Source: Deinococcus marmoris DSM 12784 (GTDB lineage: Bacteria; Deinococcota; Deinococci; Deinococcales; Deinococcaceae). Taken from it: a stretch of 20,798 nucleotides of DNA. The stretch is from assembly GCF_000701405.1 (NCBI RefSeq), contig NZ_JNIV01000080.1, positions 1 to 20,798 on the forward strand. Direction: 5' to 3'. Made by a program: the position numbers and the translations under genes. The notes under the pieces were generated by a model that was given only the letters and a program-made list of their open reading frames with translations, had not been told where the DNA came from and did not search any database. Positions 1 to 8,223 of this stretch are shown piece by piece. Within the stretch, counting starts at the first letter, position 1, and every line of letters begins with the position of its first letter.

Positions 1-456
1 CGGTGTGATGCGGGCGGCCTTGAACAGGTCTTTGTTGTAAAAAACCGCCAGCGTCCGCACCGAGATGGGCAGCGTGTAATACTTGCCGCCAATCTTGCTG
101 GTCTTCACCATCGGCACGAACTCGCTCTCAATCTTGGCGACTGGAAAGTCCTTTGTCGGAAGGGGTTGCAGGTACCCGGCGTCCACGTACTGCGGAAGCC
201 AGCCGTAATACAGGTTGACCACGTCCGGCCCCTGCCCGGCTGGAACGCTGGAGGCGACTTTCTGGCTGTAAGCGTCGTAGGGGAAGGTTTCCTGCTTGAT
301 CTTGATGTCGGGGTTGGCGGCCTCGAATTTCTTGATCAGTTCATTCATGGTGGTGACCTTGCTGGCAAAGTCGTATTGCCAGTAGGTCAACGTGACCGGG
401 GCGGCGGAGGCCGAGGCGAGCGAGAGGCCCAGGGCCAGCGTGAGCAGTTTTTTCAT
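1..456 (-). CDS. ABC transporter extracellular solute-binding protein (family 1, sugar type), C-terminus off window
   Basis: Reading the minus strand from the ATG at 456 gives 152 uninterrupted residues up to the window edge, so the C-terminal part is missing. The N-terminus is a Sec-type signal peptide: MKKLL, a hydrophobic core, then ASASAAP with a likely cleavage near residue 19. No lipobox cysteine is seen, so the mature protein should be periplasmic or soluble rather than a lipoprotein. The mature start (VTLTYWQYD) followed by FEAANPDIKIK, GPDVVNLYYGW and YYTLPISVRTLAVFYNKDLF is typical of family 1 substrate-binding proteins, which capture sugars or related solutes for ABC importers. The exact ligand cannot be read from this part. 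A good Shine-Dalgarno (AAGGAGAT at 461-468) precedes the ATG. Permease genes, if present, lie beyond the left edge. Confidence 0.88.
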   Translation of the reverse strand, partial: MKKLLTLALGLSLASASAAPVTLTYWQYDFASKVTTMNELIKKFEAANPDIKIKQETFPYDAYSQKVASSVPAGQGPDVVNLYYGWLPQYVDAGYLQPLPTKDFPVAKIESEFVPMVKTSKIGGKYYTLPISVRTLAVFYNKDLFKAARITP

Positions 457-548
457 TTTGATCTCCTTGAGTGCCAGTTCGTCACGCGTTCTTTCGGAAG
501 GGCGGGGGTGATGTGCGGGGGCGATATGAGGAATGCTTGAGAAGTCAG

Positions 549-554
549 ACTATA
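549..554 (-). promoter_or_regulatory. possible -10 box for the solute-binding protein gene
   Basis: TATAGT on the minus strand lies about 95 bp upstream of the solute-binding protein start. No convincing -35 box is seen at 16-18 bp, so this is a weak call. The rest of the 457-699 spacer shows no gene that I can support. Confidence 0.25.
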
Positions 555-687
555 CGCCTGAACAGCGCAGCAAAAGCGGAATTCGGCCCATTGTGATCCG
601 CCGGGCCCTTTTGCCAGAACACCTCCAGCCCGCAGACTGGGAACGCGTCAACCGGACGGCATCTCACCCCCGCCCGGCCTCAGCCTC

Positions 688-693
688 TATCCT
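688..693 (+). promoter_or_regulatory. possible leaderless-type -10 box (TATCCT)
   Basis: TATCCT ends six bases before the ATG at 700, which would put the transcription start at or next to the start codon. No Shine-Dalgarno is seen there. This matches the leaderless arrangement (TANNNT about 6-7 nt before the start) that is common in Deinococcus. There is no clear -35 box. Confidence 0.3.
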
Positions 694-699
694 CTGGGA

Positions 700-1398
700 A
701 TGCCCGCCCGTCCCCTGATCGGCCTGACCACCTCGCATGTCGCGGACACCGCGCCGCGCACACACAGCGGCCTGTCCCGGCGCTACACGGAAGCGGTGGA
801 GGCGGTGGGCGGCCTGCCCTTCCTGCTGCCGAATCTGCCTGAAATGGCCGCAGAATACGCCGCGCGAATGGACGCCGTACTCCTGAGCGGCGGCGTGGAC
901 GTGCATCCCCGGCATTTTGGACAGCACCCCCGGCGCGGTCTGGGCGAGGTGGACGAAACGCGTGACGCCTTCGAGACGGCGCTGTACCGCGCGGCCCGTC
1001 GACTTGGAAAACCCGTACTGGGCATCTGCCGGGGCCTCCAGATGATCAACGTGCTGGAGGGCGGCACGCTGCACCAGCATCTGCCGGACGTGCCGGGAGC
1101 CTGGATCGACCACGCCCAGCGCGTCCATGCAGATACGCTGGGCCATGAGGTCACGTTCTCGCCTGGCAGTCTGCTGGCCGGAACCCACGGCGAGAGGGCC
1201 ATGCTCAATTCCTCGCACCATCAGGCGATTGATACGGTTGCGCCCACGCTGAGGGCCACCGCGCTGGCCCCAGACGGCATCGTGGAAGCGGTGGAAGGTG
1301 ACGGCGTGATCGGCGTGCAGTGGCACCCGGAGGTGCTGTTCCAGGCCCATCCACACGCAATTGGAACGTTCACGGCGTTCATGCGTCTGTTGGATTAA
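700..1398 (+). CDS. gamma-glutamyl-gamma-aminobutyrate hydrolase-like (peptidase C26, class I glutamine amidotransferase fold)
   Basis: 232 residues, close to the usual 230-255 for the family. Class I GATase hallmarks are present: LLSGGVDVHP (61-70), the nucleophile elbow GICRG with Cys110, the NVLEGGTLHQHLPD segment, and the catalytic pair His209/Glu211 in GVQWHPE. PuuD-type enzymes hydrolyse gamma-glutamyl amides such as gamma-glutamyl-GABA in putrescine breakdown. No other putrescine gene is in the window, so the substrate is open. The start at 700 has no Shine-Dalgarno but a -10-like TATCCT just upstream, suggesting a leaderless mRNA. The gene converges with the histidine phosphatase gene, with the small element at 1404-1530 between them. 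Confidence 0.88.
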   Translation: MPARPLIGLTTSHVADTAPRTHSGLSRRYTEAVEAVGGLPFLLPNLPEMAAEYAARMDAVLLSGGVDVHPRHFGQHPRRGLGEVDETRDAFETALYRAARRLGKPVLGICRGLQMINVLEGGTLHQHLPDVPGAWIDHAQRVHADTLGHEVTFSPGSLLAGTHGERAMLNSSHHQAIDTVAPTLRATALAPDGIVEAVEGDGVIGVQWHPEVLFQAHPHAIGTFTAFMRLLD

Positions 1399-1403
1399 CC
1401 GCC

Positions 1404-1530
1404 CTAGAGCAGTTCTCCGAATTACGTCGCCGGAACAAAAGACTTCCGGCGACTCCATTCTGCGTCCTGCTCAGTGAAAGTCACTTGCTCCGCTCGGTCA
1501 TAAAAAGACTATTTTTATGACAACTGCCCT
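1404..1530. mobile_element. MITE-like hairpin element (candidate, about 125 bp)
   Basis: The ends form an imperfect terminal inverted repeat: TAGAGCAGTTCTC at the left against TAGGGCAGTTGTC on the other strand at the right (11 of 13). The trinucleotide CTA occurs at both edges (1404-1406 and 1529-1531), compatible with a TA or CTA target duplication; ACCGCC also flanks both sides (1398-1403, 1531-1536). Inside are two perfect 10-bp inverted repeats. One is GC-rich: GTCGCCGGAA at 1426-1435 with its complement at 1444-1453. One is AT-rich: GTCATAAAAA at 1497-1506 with its complement at 1512-1521. There is no coding capacity. It sits between two convergent genes and may also serve as a two-way terminator. 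A single copy is visible, so mobility is inferred. Confidence 0.5.
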
Positions 1531-2266
1531 ACCGCCAGCTCCTGAGGTCTGGCGGCAGGTGGGCCACTTCATTGAAAGAATCCAGGCTGATGCGCCCGCC
1601 AGACCCGCTGTTGCTGAAGGTAAAGCGCGTCAGGCTGCCGTTGCGGACGCGCCAGTTCAGTTTCAGGGCTGAGGCATCCGGTGCGTCCAGGCTCAAAGCC
1701 ACCATCAGGCCGATCACACCACCGCTGGTGAAGGCCAGCACGGTGGAGCCGGAAGGCAGGCGCAGCAAGTCCGTCAGGGACGCATGAACCCGTGCGCGGA
1801 AGGCCGCCCAGCCCTCGATGTCTGGATGGGTCACCGCTCCGGCCTGCCACGCCCCGGCCAGTTCCTCGAGCATGAGCTGGAAGGCACGGTTGCGGTCTGG
1901 AGTCTCCCCGTGTGCCCGGAAATGCCGGACAGAAGAGGCGAATGCCTTGTCCTGCGCGGCCAGCAGTGGCGCAAGGGTATGGATGAGGCCGTCACCGTCG
2001 TATTCAGCAAGTCGGGAATCTTCGGTGGCATCCGGCCACGGCGGAGGGGCGTCGGGATCAGCGAAATGGGCGGCTTCAGCCGCGATCTGCGCCGTGCGGC
2101 GCTGCCGGACCAGCGGGCCGTGAAAGACGTGCGTGGGCCGCGCCTCCTCGGCACTCAGCGCCAGCCCCACCGCACGCGCCTGCTGTTCACCCAGTTCAGA
2201 AAGACGGTCCGTGTCCTTCTCGAACGGCGTCGCCTGCCCATGACGGATCAGGATCAGCTCACTCAT
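1529..2266 (-). CDS. histidine phosphatase superfamily protein (phosphoglycerate mutase-like)
   Basis: 245 residues. ILIRHGQ places the phospho-accepting His9 in the RHG motif; PLVRQRRTAQ (51-60) is the second arginine region, and LAEYDGD (87-93) supplies the conserved acidic residue. In the position where most members have HGG, this protein has LAFTSGGVIG (178-187), with Ser181 replacing the second histidine. I chose the ATG at 2266 because MSELILIRHGQ is the natural family start and because it overlaps the kinase stop by 8 bp (ATGAGTGA), indicating translational coupling. Longer in-frame extension upstream lies inside the kinase gene. It is the last gene of the minus-strand operon. It may act on a phosphorylated intermediate or cofactor of the pathway, but the substrate is unknown. 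Its stop TAG is formed at the edge of the 1404-1530 element. Confidence 0.85.
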   Translation of the reverse strand: MSELILIRHGQATPFEKDTDRLSELGEQQARAVGLALSAEEARPTHVFHGPLVRQRRTAQIAAEAAHFADPDAPPPWPDATEDSRLAEYDGDGLIHTLAPLLAAQDKAFASSVRHFRAHGETPDRNRAFQLMLEELAGAWQAGAVTHPDIEGWAAFRARVHASLTDLLRLPSGSTVLAFTSGGVIGLMVALSLDAPDASALKLNWRVRNGSLTRFTFSNSGSGGRISLDSFNEVAHLPPDLRSWR

Positions 2267-3383
2267 CGGGCGGGGTGACCTCTCCCCCATCCCCCACCGA
2301 GTCCGCCGAGATTCTGCGCCACGCCTCCTGAATGAGCCACTCGGCCTGCCCGGCCAGCGGGGCGAAGCGCGGATCACTGGTCTGGCCCGCGCGGTAACGG
2401 GCAAAAATCTGGATGACGATCACCGCCAGTTTGAAATGCCCCAGCACTTCGTACCAGCGAACCGAGTTGCTCGTCACGTGACGAGCAGACTGCTGGGCGT
2501 AGCGGGCGATGAATTCCTCGCGGCTCAGGAAGCCAGGAAAATTGGCCCCGATCTCGTTCACGTCACGGCCCGGCTGTTCGGGCATGGTCCAATATGTGAG
2601 CGTAAGGCCCAGGTCCACCAGCGGATCGCCCACGGTGGTCATTTCCCAGTCCAGCAGCGCCACCACGCGCGAGGGGTCCGCCGGGTCCAGCATCAGGTTG
2701 TCCAGCTTGAAATCGTTGTGGACGAGGGTGTGCGCGGATTCCTCGGGGGTGTGCGCCTCCAGCCACGCGATCACCAGTTCGTCGCGCAACTCGGCGGGCG
2801 GTGGCAGATCTCCCGAATCTTTCAGCAACTCCCGTGCCCGCCGCCAGCGTCCGGCCCAGCCGCCCACCTGCCGGGCGTTGAAGCCCTCCGGCTTGCCGAT
2901 GGAGCGCAGGCCCGCCGCGTCGATGTCCACGGCGTGCAACCCGGCCAGCGTGTCGGCCACCGCCTCGGACATCAGGCGGGGAGCGTCCGAGATGTCGGCG
3001 TATTCCGCTGGCATCCGGGTCCGCACCACCAGACCGCGCCGCCGCTCCATCAGGTAGAAGGGCGAACCCATGACCTCCAGATCTTCAACCAGAAACAGCG
3101 GTTCGGGGGCGACGGCGAAGGCGGGATGGATTTTTTCGAGCAGGTGAAATTCACGGGCCATGTCGTGCGCGCCCTTTGCCACCGGGCCGAGCGGGGCGCG
3201 GCGCAGCACGTATTCTCGCTCGCCCATTCGCAGCAAATAGGTCAGGTTGGAAAAGCCGCCAGGAAATTGCTGGACTTCCAATGTGTCCAGATCGCCCTCA
3301 ACTTTCCCGCGCAACACATTTCGCAGCGTATCCAACGGCAATTCCTCACCCTGTCGCACCGCTGATGTTTCTGGACGGGTCAA
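2259..3383 (-). CDS. APH-family kinase, ACAD10/11 N-terminal-like (LvaA-like acyl-CoA kinase candidate)
   Basis: 374 residues of a phosphotransferase (aminoglycoside/choline kinase fold) of the type related to the N-terminal domain of ACAD10/ACAD11. Visible features: the nucleotide-binding loop FPGGFSNLTYLL (40-51), EYVLRR (57-62), the catalytic loop VHNDFKLDN (Asp224, Asn229) and the metal-binding LLDWEMTTVGDPLVD (Asp245). In the family, LvaA phosphorylates the 4-hydroxyl of 4-hydroxyvaleryl-CoA in levulinate catabolism, and ACAD10/11 combine such a kinase with a dehydrogenase. That substrate is inferred here, not seen. The start is TTG at 3383, overlapping the upstream SDR stop as TTGA, with GAGGG about 8 nt before it. 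The other end overlaps the histidine phosphatase gene. Antibiotic resistance is unlikely given the operon. Confidence 0.85.
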   Translation of the reverse strand: MTRPETSAVRQGEELPLDTLRNVLRGKVEGDLDTLEVQQFPGGFSNLTYLLRMGEREYVLRRAPLGPVAKGAHDMAREFHLLEKIHPAFAVAPEPLFLVEDLEVMGSPFYLMERRRGLVVRTRMPAEYADISDAPRLMSEAVADTLAGLHAVDIDAAGLRSIGKPEGFNARQVGGWAGRWRRARELLKDSGDLPPPAELRDELVIAWLEAHTPEESAHTLVHNDFKLDNLMLDPADPSRVVALLDWEMTTVGDPLVDLGLTLTYWTMPEQPGRDVNEIGANFPGFLSREEFIARYAQQSARHVTSNSVRWYEVLGHFKLAVIVIQIFARYRAGQTSDPRFAPLAGQAEWLIQEAWRRISADSVGDGGEVTPPDE

Positions 3384-4192
3384 GGATGGCCCTCGGTGCG
3401 TGGGGCCTCACCATCTTTGAAAGCGTTGCTGTCGCCCAGCAATGCCATTGCCTTCTTGCGGAGATGGCGCATCTTGCTGATCCACTCGCCGTAATTGCCC
3501 GCCTTGTTCTGGAAGGACTTGAGCGTGGTGTCGTGGGTGGTGATCAGGAAGCCGTCGGCCTGCAAGACCTTCAGGGTTTCTTCCACCAGCACGTCGGTGG
3601 TCACTGCCGTTTGCTGCAAGATCGGCGCGTTCTGAATCATGGGGGTCCAGACGCCCTCGGGACACAGGCAGGCCACCTTGATGCCCCGGTCCCCGTAGGT
3701 GATCGCCAGCCACTCGGCAAAGGCCAGCGCCGCGTGTTTGGTCACGGCGTAGGGCGCGGAGTGCAGTTCGGTCAGCAGACCCGCCGCTGAGGCAGTATTC
3801 AGCAGATAGCCCTCGCCCCGCTCCAGCATGTGCGGCAGCAGGTGGCGGGCCGCCCAGACGTGGGACATCACATTGACGCGGTGAATCAGGTCCCAGGTCT
3901 TATCGGGCGTTTCCGGCCCTTCACCGATAGCAATCCCGGCATTGGAGCAGAACAGGTCAATCTGACCTTCCTTGCCCATCACATCGTCGATCAGGGCTTT
4001 GATATCCGCTTCCTGGCCCACGTCGGCGGCCACGAAACGCGACCCGATATCCTGCGCCTTCTGCGCGCCGACTTCCGCGTTGCGGTCCGAGGCGATGACG
4101 GTTGCGCCCTCCTGCACGAAGCGGGTGGCGAGGGCGAGGCCGATACCCGAGGCGGAGCCGGTGACGACGATTATTTTGTTTTTAAGTTCCAT
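3380..4192 (-). CDS. short-chain dehydrogenase/reductase (SDR), classical type
   Basis: 270 residues. The Rossmann motif TGSASGIG is at 11-18, DVG near 57-59, NAG at 84-86, and the active site comprises Asn107, Ser135, Tyr148 and Lys152 (YAVTK), so it should be an active NAD(P)(H)-dependent oxidoreductase. The C-terminal tail beyond residue 220, with NYGEWISKMRHLRKKA, is longer than in minimal FabG-type SDRs. Its substrate is presumably a hydroxy- or ketoacyl compound of the same pathway. The Shine-Dalgarno AAGGAG overlaps the last codons and stop of the upstream VapC gene, with 6 bp between the genes. Its stop overlaps the TTG of the kinase by 4 bp. Confidence 0.9.
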   Translation of the reverse strand: MELKNKIIVVTGSASGIGLALATRFVQEGATVIASDRNAEVGAQKAQDIGSRFVAADVGQEADIKALIDDVMGKEGQIDLFCSNAGIAIGEGPETPDKTWDLIHRVNVMSHVWAARHLLPHMLERGEGYLLNTASAAGLLTELHSAPYAVTKHAALAFAEWLAITYGDRGIKVACLCPEGVWTPMIQNAPILQQTAVTTDVLVEETLKVLQADGFLITTHDTTLKSFQNKAGNYGEWISKMRHLRKKAMALLGDSNAFKDGEAPRTEGHP

Positions 4193-4198
4193 GTGGGG

Positions 4199-4618
4199 TT
4201 ACTCCTTTCTGAGTGTCAGAATTTTCAGATCATTGAATGGGACGTAATCGCTTGGATTCAGCGTAAACAGGGGCAGGCCACTGATCTCGGCATGTGCGCC
4301 GATCAGGTAATCGGTTAGGATGCGGCGGGGCATTCCTCCACCCGAACGGCGACGACGGGCTGCATATTCACGGTGCAGCTCTCCCACCTTGCGCCACACC
4401 GCCCGGCCCAGCGTCCAATCCACACCAATTCCCGTCTCGCTCAGCCATTCCTCGGCCTGTGGATCGCGTGGCATCAGCTCAGCCACGACTGGGCCGCACA
4501 CCACCATCTGAGGCACGCTGTCCAGGAAGCGGGCCACAGCCTCGGCGCTATCCTCCTGAAACCGCAGAGCGAGGATGGCGTTGGTATCCAGGCAGATCAT
4601 GATTGGAGGGCTGGTCAT
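4199..4618 (-). CDS. vapC: PIN-domain toxin, VapC-like
   Basis: 139 residues with the PIN-domain acidic residues: Asp11 in CLDTNAIL, Glu47 in VVAELM, Asp103 in ILTDYLIGAHA, and the terminal TLNPSDY (119-125) that corresponds to the usual T-x-N-x-x-D-F/Y. These coordinate Mg2+/Mn2+ in VapC RNases, which cleave tRNA or rRNA. It directly follows and overlaps (ATGA, 4615-4618) the AbrB-type antitoxin gene, the normal VapBC order. A second ATG at residue 7 (MICLDTN) would also suit the family, but the 4-bp overlap favours the first. The pair lies inside a metabolic operon, and the next gene's ribosome-binding site is embedded in the end of this gene. Confidence 0.88.
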   Translation of the reverse strand: MTSPPIMICLDTNAILALRFQEDSAEAVARFLDSVPQMVVCGPVVAELMPRDPQAEEWLSETGIGVDWTLGRAVWRKVGELHREYAARRRRSGGGMPRRILTDYLIGAHAEISGLPLFTLNPSDYVPFNDLKILTLRKE

Positions 4619-4962
4619 TTGAGGGTCAGGAAGTCTTCAATATACGTGACGTCCTGCTTGCCCGTTCCCATGCTGTGCAGGATTTCGCGGTCTCCAGGGT
4701 CATAGCGCATGTCGGCCACGTACTCCTCGGCAGTCATGCCGTCTGGCGGGGTCAGGGTGCCGATGGCCTCGAAAAAGCTGCGGCGGCGCGGACGCTGGGG
4801 GCGCAGCAGCACCTCGCCGTCGCGCAGGATGAAGTCGAGCTTCTTGCCCGCCTCCAACCCCAACCGGTCACGCACCGCCTTGGGCACGGTCACCTGCCCC
4901 TTGCTGGTCATGGTGGCGGAGATTTTTTGCTCGTCCGTGGGTCTGACGTCTTTAACGGTCAT
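4615..4962 (-). CDS. vapB: AbrB/SpoVT-type antitoxin, VapB-like
   Basis: 115 residues. Residues about 17-55 form a swapped-hairpin AbrB domain (TMTSKGQVTVPKAVRDRLGL, then GKKLDFILRDGEVLLRP), which binds operator DNA in antitoxins of this type. The rest (FFEAIGTLTPPDGMTAEEYVADMRYDP) is the likely toxin-neutralising tail. The ATG at 4962 follows a very strong Shine-Dalgarno (AAGGAGGT), so translation may start independently of the acyl-CoA dehydrogenase gene 33 bp upstream. Antitoxin and toxin probably autoregulate if a local promoter exists, but I see no convincing promoter in the short gap. Confidence 0.87.
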   Translation of the reverse strand: MTVKDVRPTDEQKISATMTSKGQVTVPKAVRDRLGLEAGKKLDFILRDGEVLLRPQRPRRRSFFEAIGTLTPPDGMTAEEYVADMRYDPGDREILHSMGTGKQDVTYIEDFLTLK

Positions 4963-4995
4963 TCCTTACCCACCTCCTTACCACCGTAGCCTACC

Positions 4996-6254
<1,259 letters not shown>

Positions 6255-6258
<4 letters not shown>

Positions 6259-6614
6259 AGGGGTTCCTCCTGAATGTCGAGGGGGCGAAAACTGGCCTGG
6301 TTGCCTTCAATGCCGATCAGAGCCTGACGGTGAACGCCACCGCCCTCACGGCGAATAAGCAGATTCAGCGCGAGGATGCGGTCCAAAACAGCTTCAGCCT
6401 GTTGCATCACTTCGGGTGAGTCGTCCTCGGCCAGTCGGTCTGTGGCGGCGGCATCCTCGTCAAATAAGGCACGGTAGGGTTCAAAGGCAGGCGTCGGCTC
6501 AAAGCCGCAATGGATGGCAAACATCTCCATCTCACGCAAGGGCATCCGGGCTAGCAGTTCGCCACCCTTCTCCAGCAGGTAGACGGTGCTTCCCGGCTGG
6601 AGGGGCTGGGTCAC
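6255..6614 (-). CDS. hypothetical protein, 119 aa, translationally coupled to acyl-CoA dehydrogenase
   Basis: I do not recognise a family. It is a small acidic soluble protein without signal peptide or membrane segment: an N-terminal part with [30 protein letters not shown], a middle helix rich in Asp/Glu ([16 protein letters not shown]), and a C-terminal beta-rich stretch. The start codon is GTG at 6614, overlapping the MaoC stop (GTGA); the stop overlaps the dehydrogenase ATG. Overlap on both sides, with codon use like its neighbours, supports a real gene. By size and position it could be an accessory protein comparable to LvaB, which partners the LvaA kinase. That comparison rests on context only. 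Confidence 0.7.
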
Positions 6615-7060
6615 AGATAGACCCGGAACACGCTTTCCGCCGTCGCGGCTGGCCTCTGCTCGCCTTCGATTTCAATGGTGTTCAGCACCGTGATCTGCAT
6701 GTAGCCCGCACCCTGATCCGCGCTTTGCAGCACGGCGCGGTTGCGCAGGCGGCTATTCACCTTGACAGGCGAGACGAAGCGCACCCGGTTGAGGCCATAA
6801 TTCACGGTCATCTGCGCGCCCTCGATCTCGACAGCGCCGCCGTGCGTCATAAATTCCCCGGCCAGCAGCGAGAGGGTCAGGAAACCGTGGGCGATGGTGG
6901 TGCCGAACGGCCCGGCAGCGGCTTTCTCCGGGTCCACATGAATGAACTGATGGTCCCCGGTGGCCTTAGCGAACGCGTCAATGCGCGCCTGGTCCACCAG
7001 AATCCATTCGGACAGCGCCACTTCCTTTCCGACGTGCGAGGCCAGCTCGCCGGGCTTCAT
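6611..7060 (-). CDS. MaoC-like (R)-specific enoyl-CoA hydratase
   Basis: 149 residues, the size of a single-hot-dog MaoC/PhaJ hydratase. The hydratase signature FAKATGDHQFIHVD is complete, with catalytic Asp36 and His41, followed by GPFGTTIAHGF (50-60). Such enzymes add water to trans-2-enoyl-CoA to give (R)-3-hydroxyacyl-CoA. It follows the SDR gene with a 4-bp ATGA overlap, a natural pair for hydratase and 3-hydroxyacyl dehydrogenase/reductase steps. The frame stays open upstream into the SDR gene, but the ATG at 7060 (MKPGELASHVG) fits the family start and the overlap. Confidence 0.9.
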   Translation of the reverse strand: MKPGELASHVGKEVALSEWILVDQARIDAFAKATGDHQFIHVDPEKAAAGPFGTTIAHGFLTLSLLAGEFMTHGGAVEIEGAQMTVNYGLNRVRFVSPVKVNSRLRNRAVLQSADQGAGYMQITVLNTIEIEGEQRPAATAESVFRVYL

Positions 7061-7833
7061 ACGACGGTGGCCCCGCCGTCCACCGCGATGTTCTGGCCGG
7101 TCATGAAGCCGCTGGCGTCGCTGGACAGCAGCAGGGCCAGCCCCTTGAGGTCTTCCGCGCCCCCCAACCGGTGCATGGGCGTGGATTCCAGAATGGCCTG
7201 CTCGCCGTAGGCCAGCGTGCCCTTGGTCATCTTGGTGGGAAAGTAGCCGGGGCAGATGCTGTTGACCGTTACGCCCTTGTCGGCCATCTCGGCAGCCAGC
7301 GCGCGGGTGAAGTTGACAAGCGCGCCCTTGGACGTGTTGTAGGCCAGCGTGGCAGCCATGCGCGGATCGTTGCCCTGCAACCCCGCCACGCTGGCGACAT
7401 TCACGATGCGCCCGCCGCCCGCCGGCAACATGCAGCGGTTCAGCACGCTCTGGGTGATTAAAAAGGTGCCGTTGACATTGACGTTCATCACCTTGAGCCA
7501 CGCGTCCAGCGGGTGTTCGGCGGTAGGAGCGCCCCAGGTCGCCCCGGCATTGTTGATCAGAATGTCTATGTTCCCGACTTCGGCAACAATTTTTTCCACG
7601 GTGGGGTCAATGCTCTCAAAACTGCCCAGATCGCTGGCATAGACGTGCGCCTTGATCCCCATGCCTTCCAGGTGGGTTTTGGCCTCGTCCAGCTCGTTCT
7701 GTTTACGGGCGGTCAGGACCACGGTTGCGCCGTACTCGCCCAGCGCCTCGGCAATTTGCAGGCCCAGGCCGCGCGAGCCTCCGGTAATCAGGGCGGTCTT
7801 GCCACTCAGGTCAAACAACGTTTTCAGGGCCAC
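7057..7833 (-). CDS. short-chain dehydrogenase/reductase, FabG/gluconate 5-dehydrogenase-like
   Basis: 258 residues, first gene of the minus-strand operon. Motifs: TGGSRGLG (17-24), NNAG (94-97), Asn119 region, Ser148 in NVASVAG, and Tyr165/Lys169 in YNTSK. The C-terminal GFMTGQNIAVDGGATVV is the usual classical-SDR ending. The Ser-to-Tyr distance is 17, with a short insertion (NDPRMAAT), as in gluconate 5-dehydrogenase-like SDRs. With the downstream MaoC gene it probably handles 3-hydroxyacyl or 3-ketoacyl-CoA. The start is GTG at 7833 with GGAGGT at 7839-7844. A promoter lies about 60 bp upstream. Confidence 0.9.
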   Translation of the reverse strand: MALKTLFDLSGKTALITGGSRGLGLQIAEALGEYGATVVLTARKQNELDEAKTHLEGMGIKAHVYASDLGSFESIDPTVEKIVAEVGNIDILINNAGATWGAPTAEHPLDAWLKVMNVNVNGTFLITQSVLNRCMLPAGGGRIVNVASVAGLQGNDPRMAATLAYNTSKGALVNFTRALAAEMADKGVTVNSICPGYFPTKMTKGTLAYGEQAILESTPMHRLGGAEDLKGLALLLSSDASGFMTGQNIAVDGGATVV

Positions 7834-8223
7834 TTTCTACCTCCGGGAATGGGGGGGGATCAGGACAGATTGGACGGAACTGCGGACGCCACAAGCATAG
7901 GCCAGAGTTTACGTGTGCGTCAATTGTGAACGTCAGGGGACACTGATGGATGACGACCGGCATAGCCCGCAGGAAAGATTAAATATTCACAGGCCACGAG
8001 ATTGGTGTGAGGTAATTCATACCGGCCCCGACAGCTCTTTCAGATGAGTCGACTGTAAGGATTCTGTGTAGGGGGGCTGCATATCGTTGGCGGCAATGGG
8101 TGAAATGTCAAGCCGGAACAGAACATGTTTCTCATCGTTTGGACCACTCAACCACACCAGACCCGCTCATGGGCAACCCCGCGCACCGAGGCCGCACTGC
8201 GGCCCATAAAGGAAGGTCACCAC
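7834..8223. other. divergent intergenic region between the acyl-CoA operon and the chemosensory operon
   Basis: 390 bp without a supported gene. The left part carries the promoter of the minus-strand operon (7894-7923) and a run of eight G at 7851-7858 in its leader. Near that -35 box CGTCA occurs twice (7918-7922 and 7931-7935) around CAATTG, a possible operator. The right part must hold the promoter for the plus-strand operon, but I could not find a convincing -35/-10 pair. TTCACA and GGTGTGA near 7987-8010 form only a weak inverted repeat. AAGGAAGG just before 8224 is the ribosome-binding site of the receiver gene. Confidence 0.5.
7894..7923 (-). promoter_or_regulatory. sigma-70-like promoter of the minus-strand acyl-CoA operon
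   Basis: On the minus strand, TTGACG (7918-7923) is followed by an 18-bp spacer and TATGCT (7894-7899). Transcription should start near 7887, giving a leader of about 55 nt before the GTG at 7833. The direct CGTCA repeats overlapping the -35 region could be a repressor site, but this is only a pattern. Confidence 0.65.

Noticed and set aside
664..1458. Long open frame on the minus strand opposite the C26 hydrolase gene
   Set aside because: It is an Arg/His/Gln-rich shadow of the plus-strand gene with no domain signs; the plus frame has the complete catalytic triad.
3176..3790. Plus-strand open frame across the kinase/SDR junction
   Set aside because: It spans two well-supported minus-strand genes and shows no recognisable domain.
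7851..7858. Run of eight G (C on the transcript) in the leader of the acyl-CoA operon, considered as a phase-variable tract
   Set aside because: It lies between the promoter and the Shine-Dalgarno, where a one-base change would not alter frame or promoter spacing.
7985..8012. Possible CRP-like site (TCACA ... TGTGA) before the chemosensory operon
   Set aside because: The half-sites face the wrong way and are 15 bp apart instead of the TGTGA-N6-TCACA arrangement.
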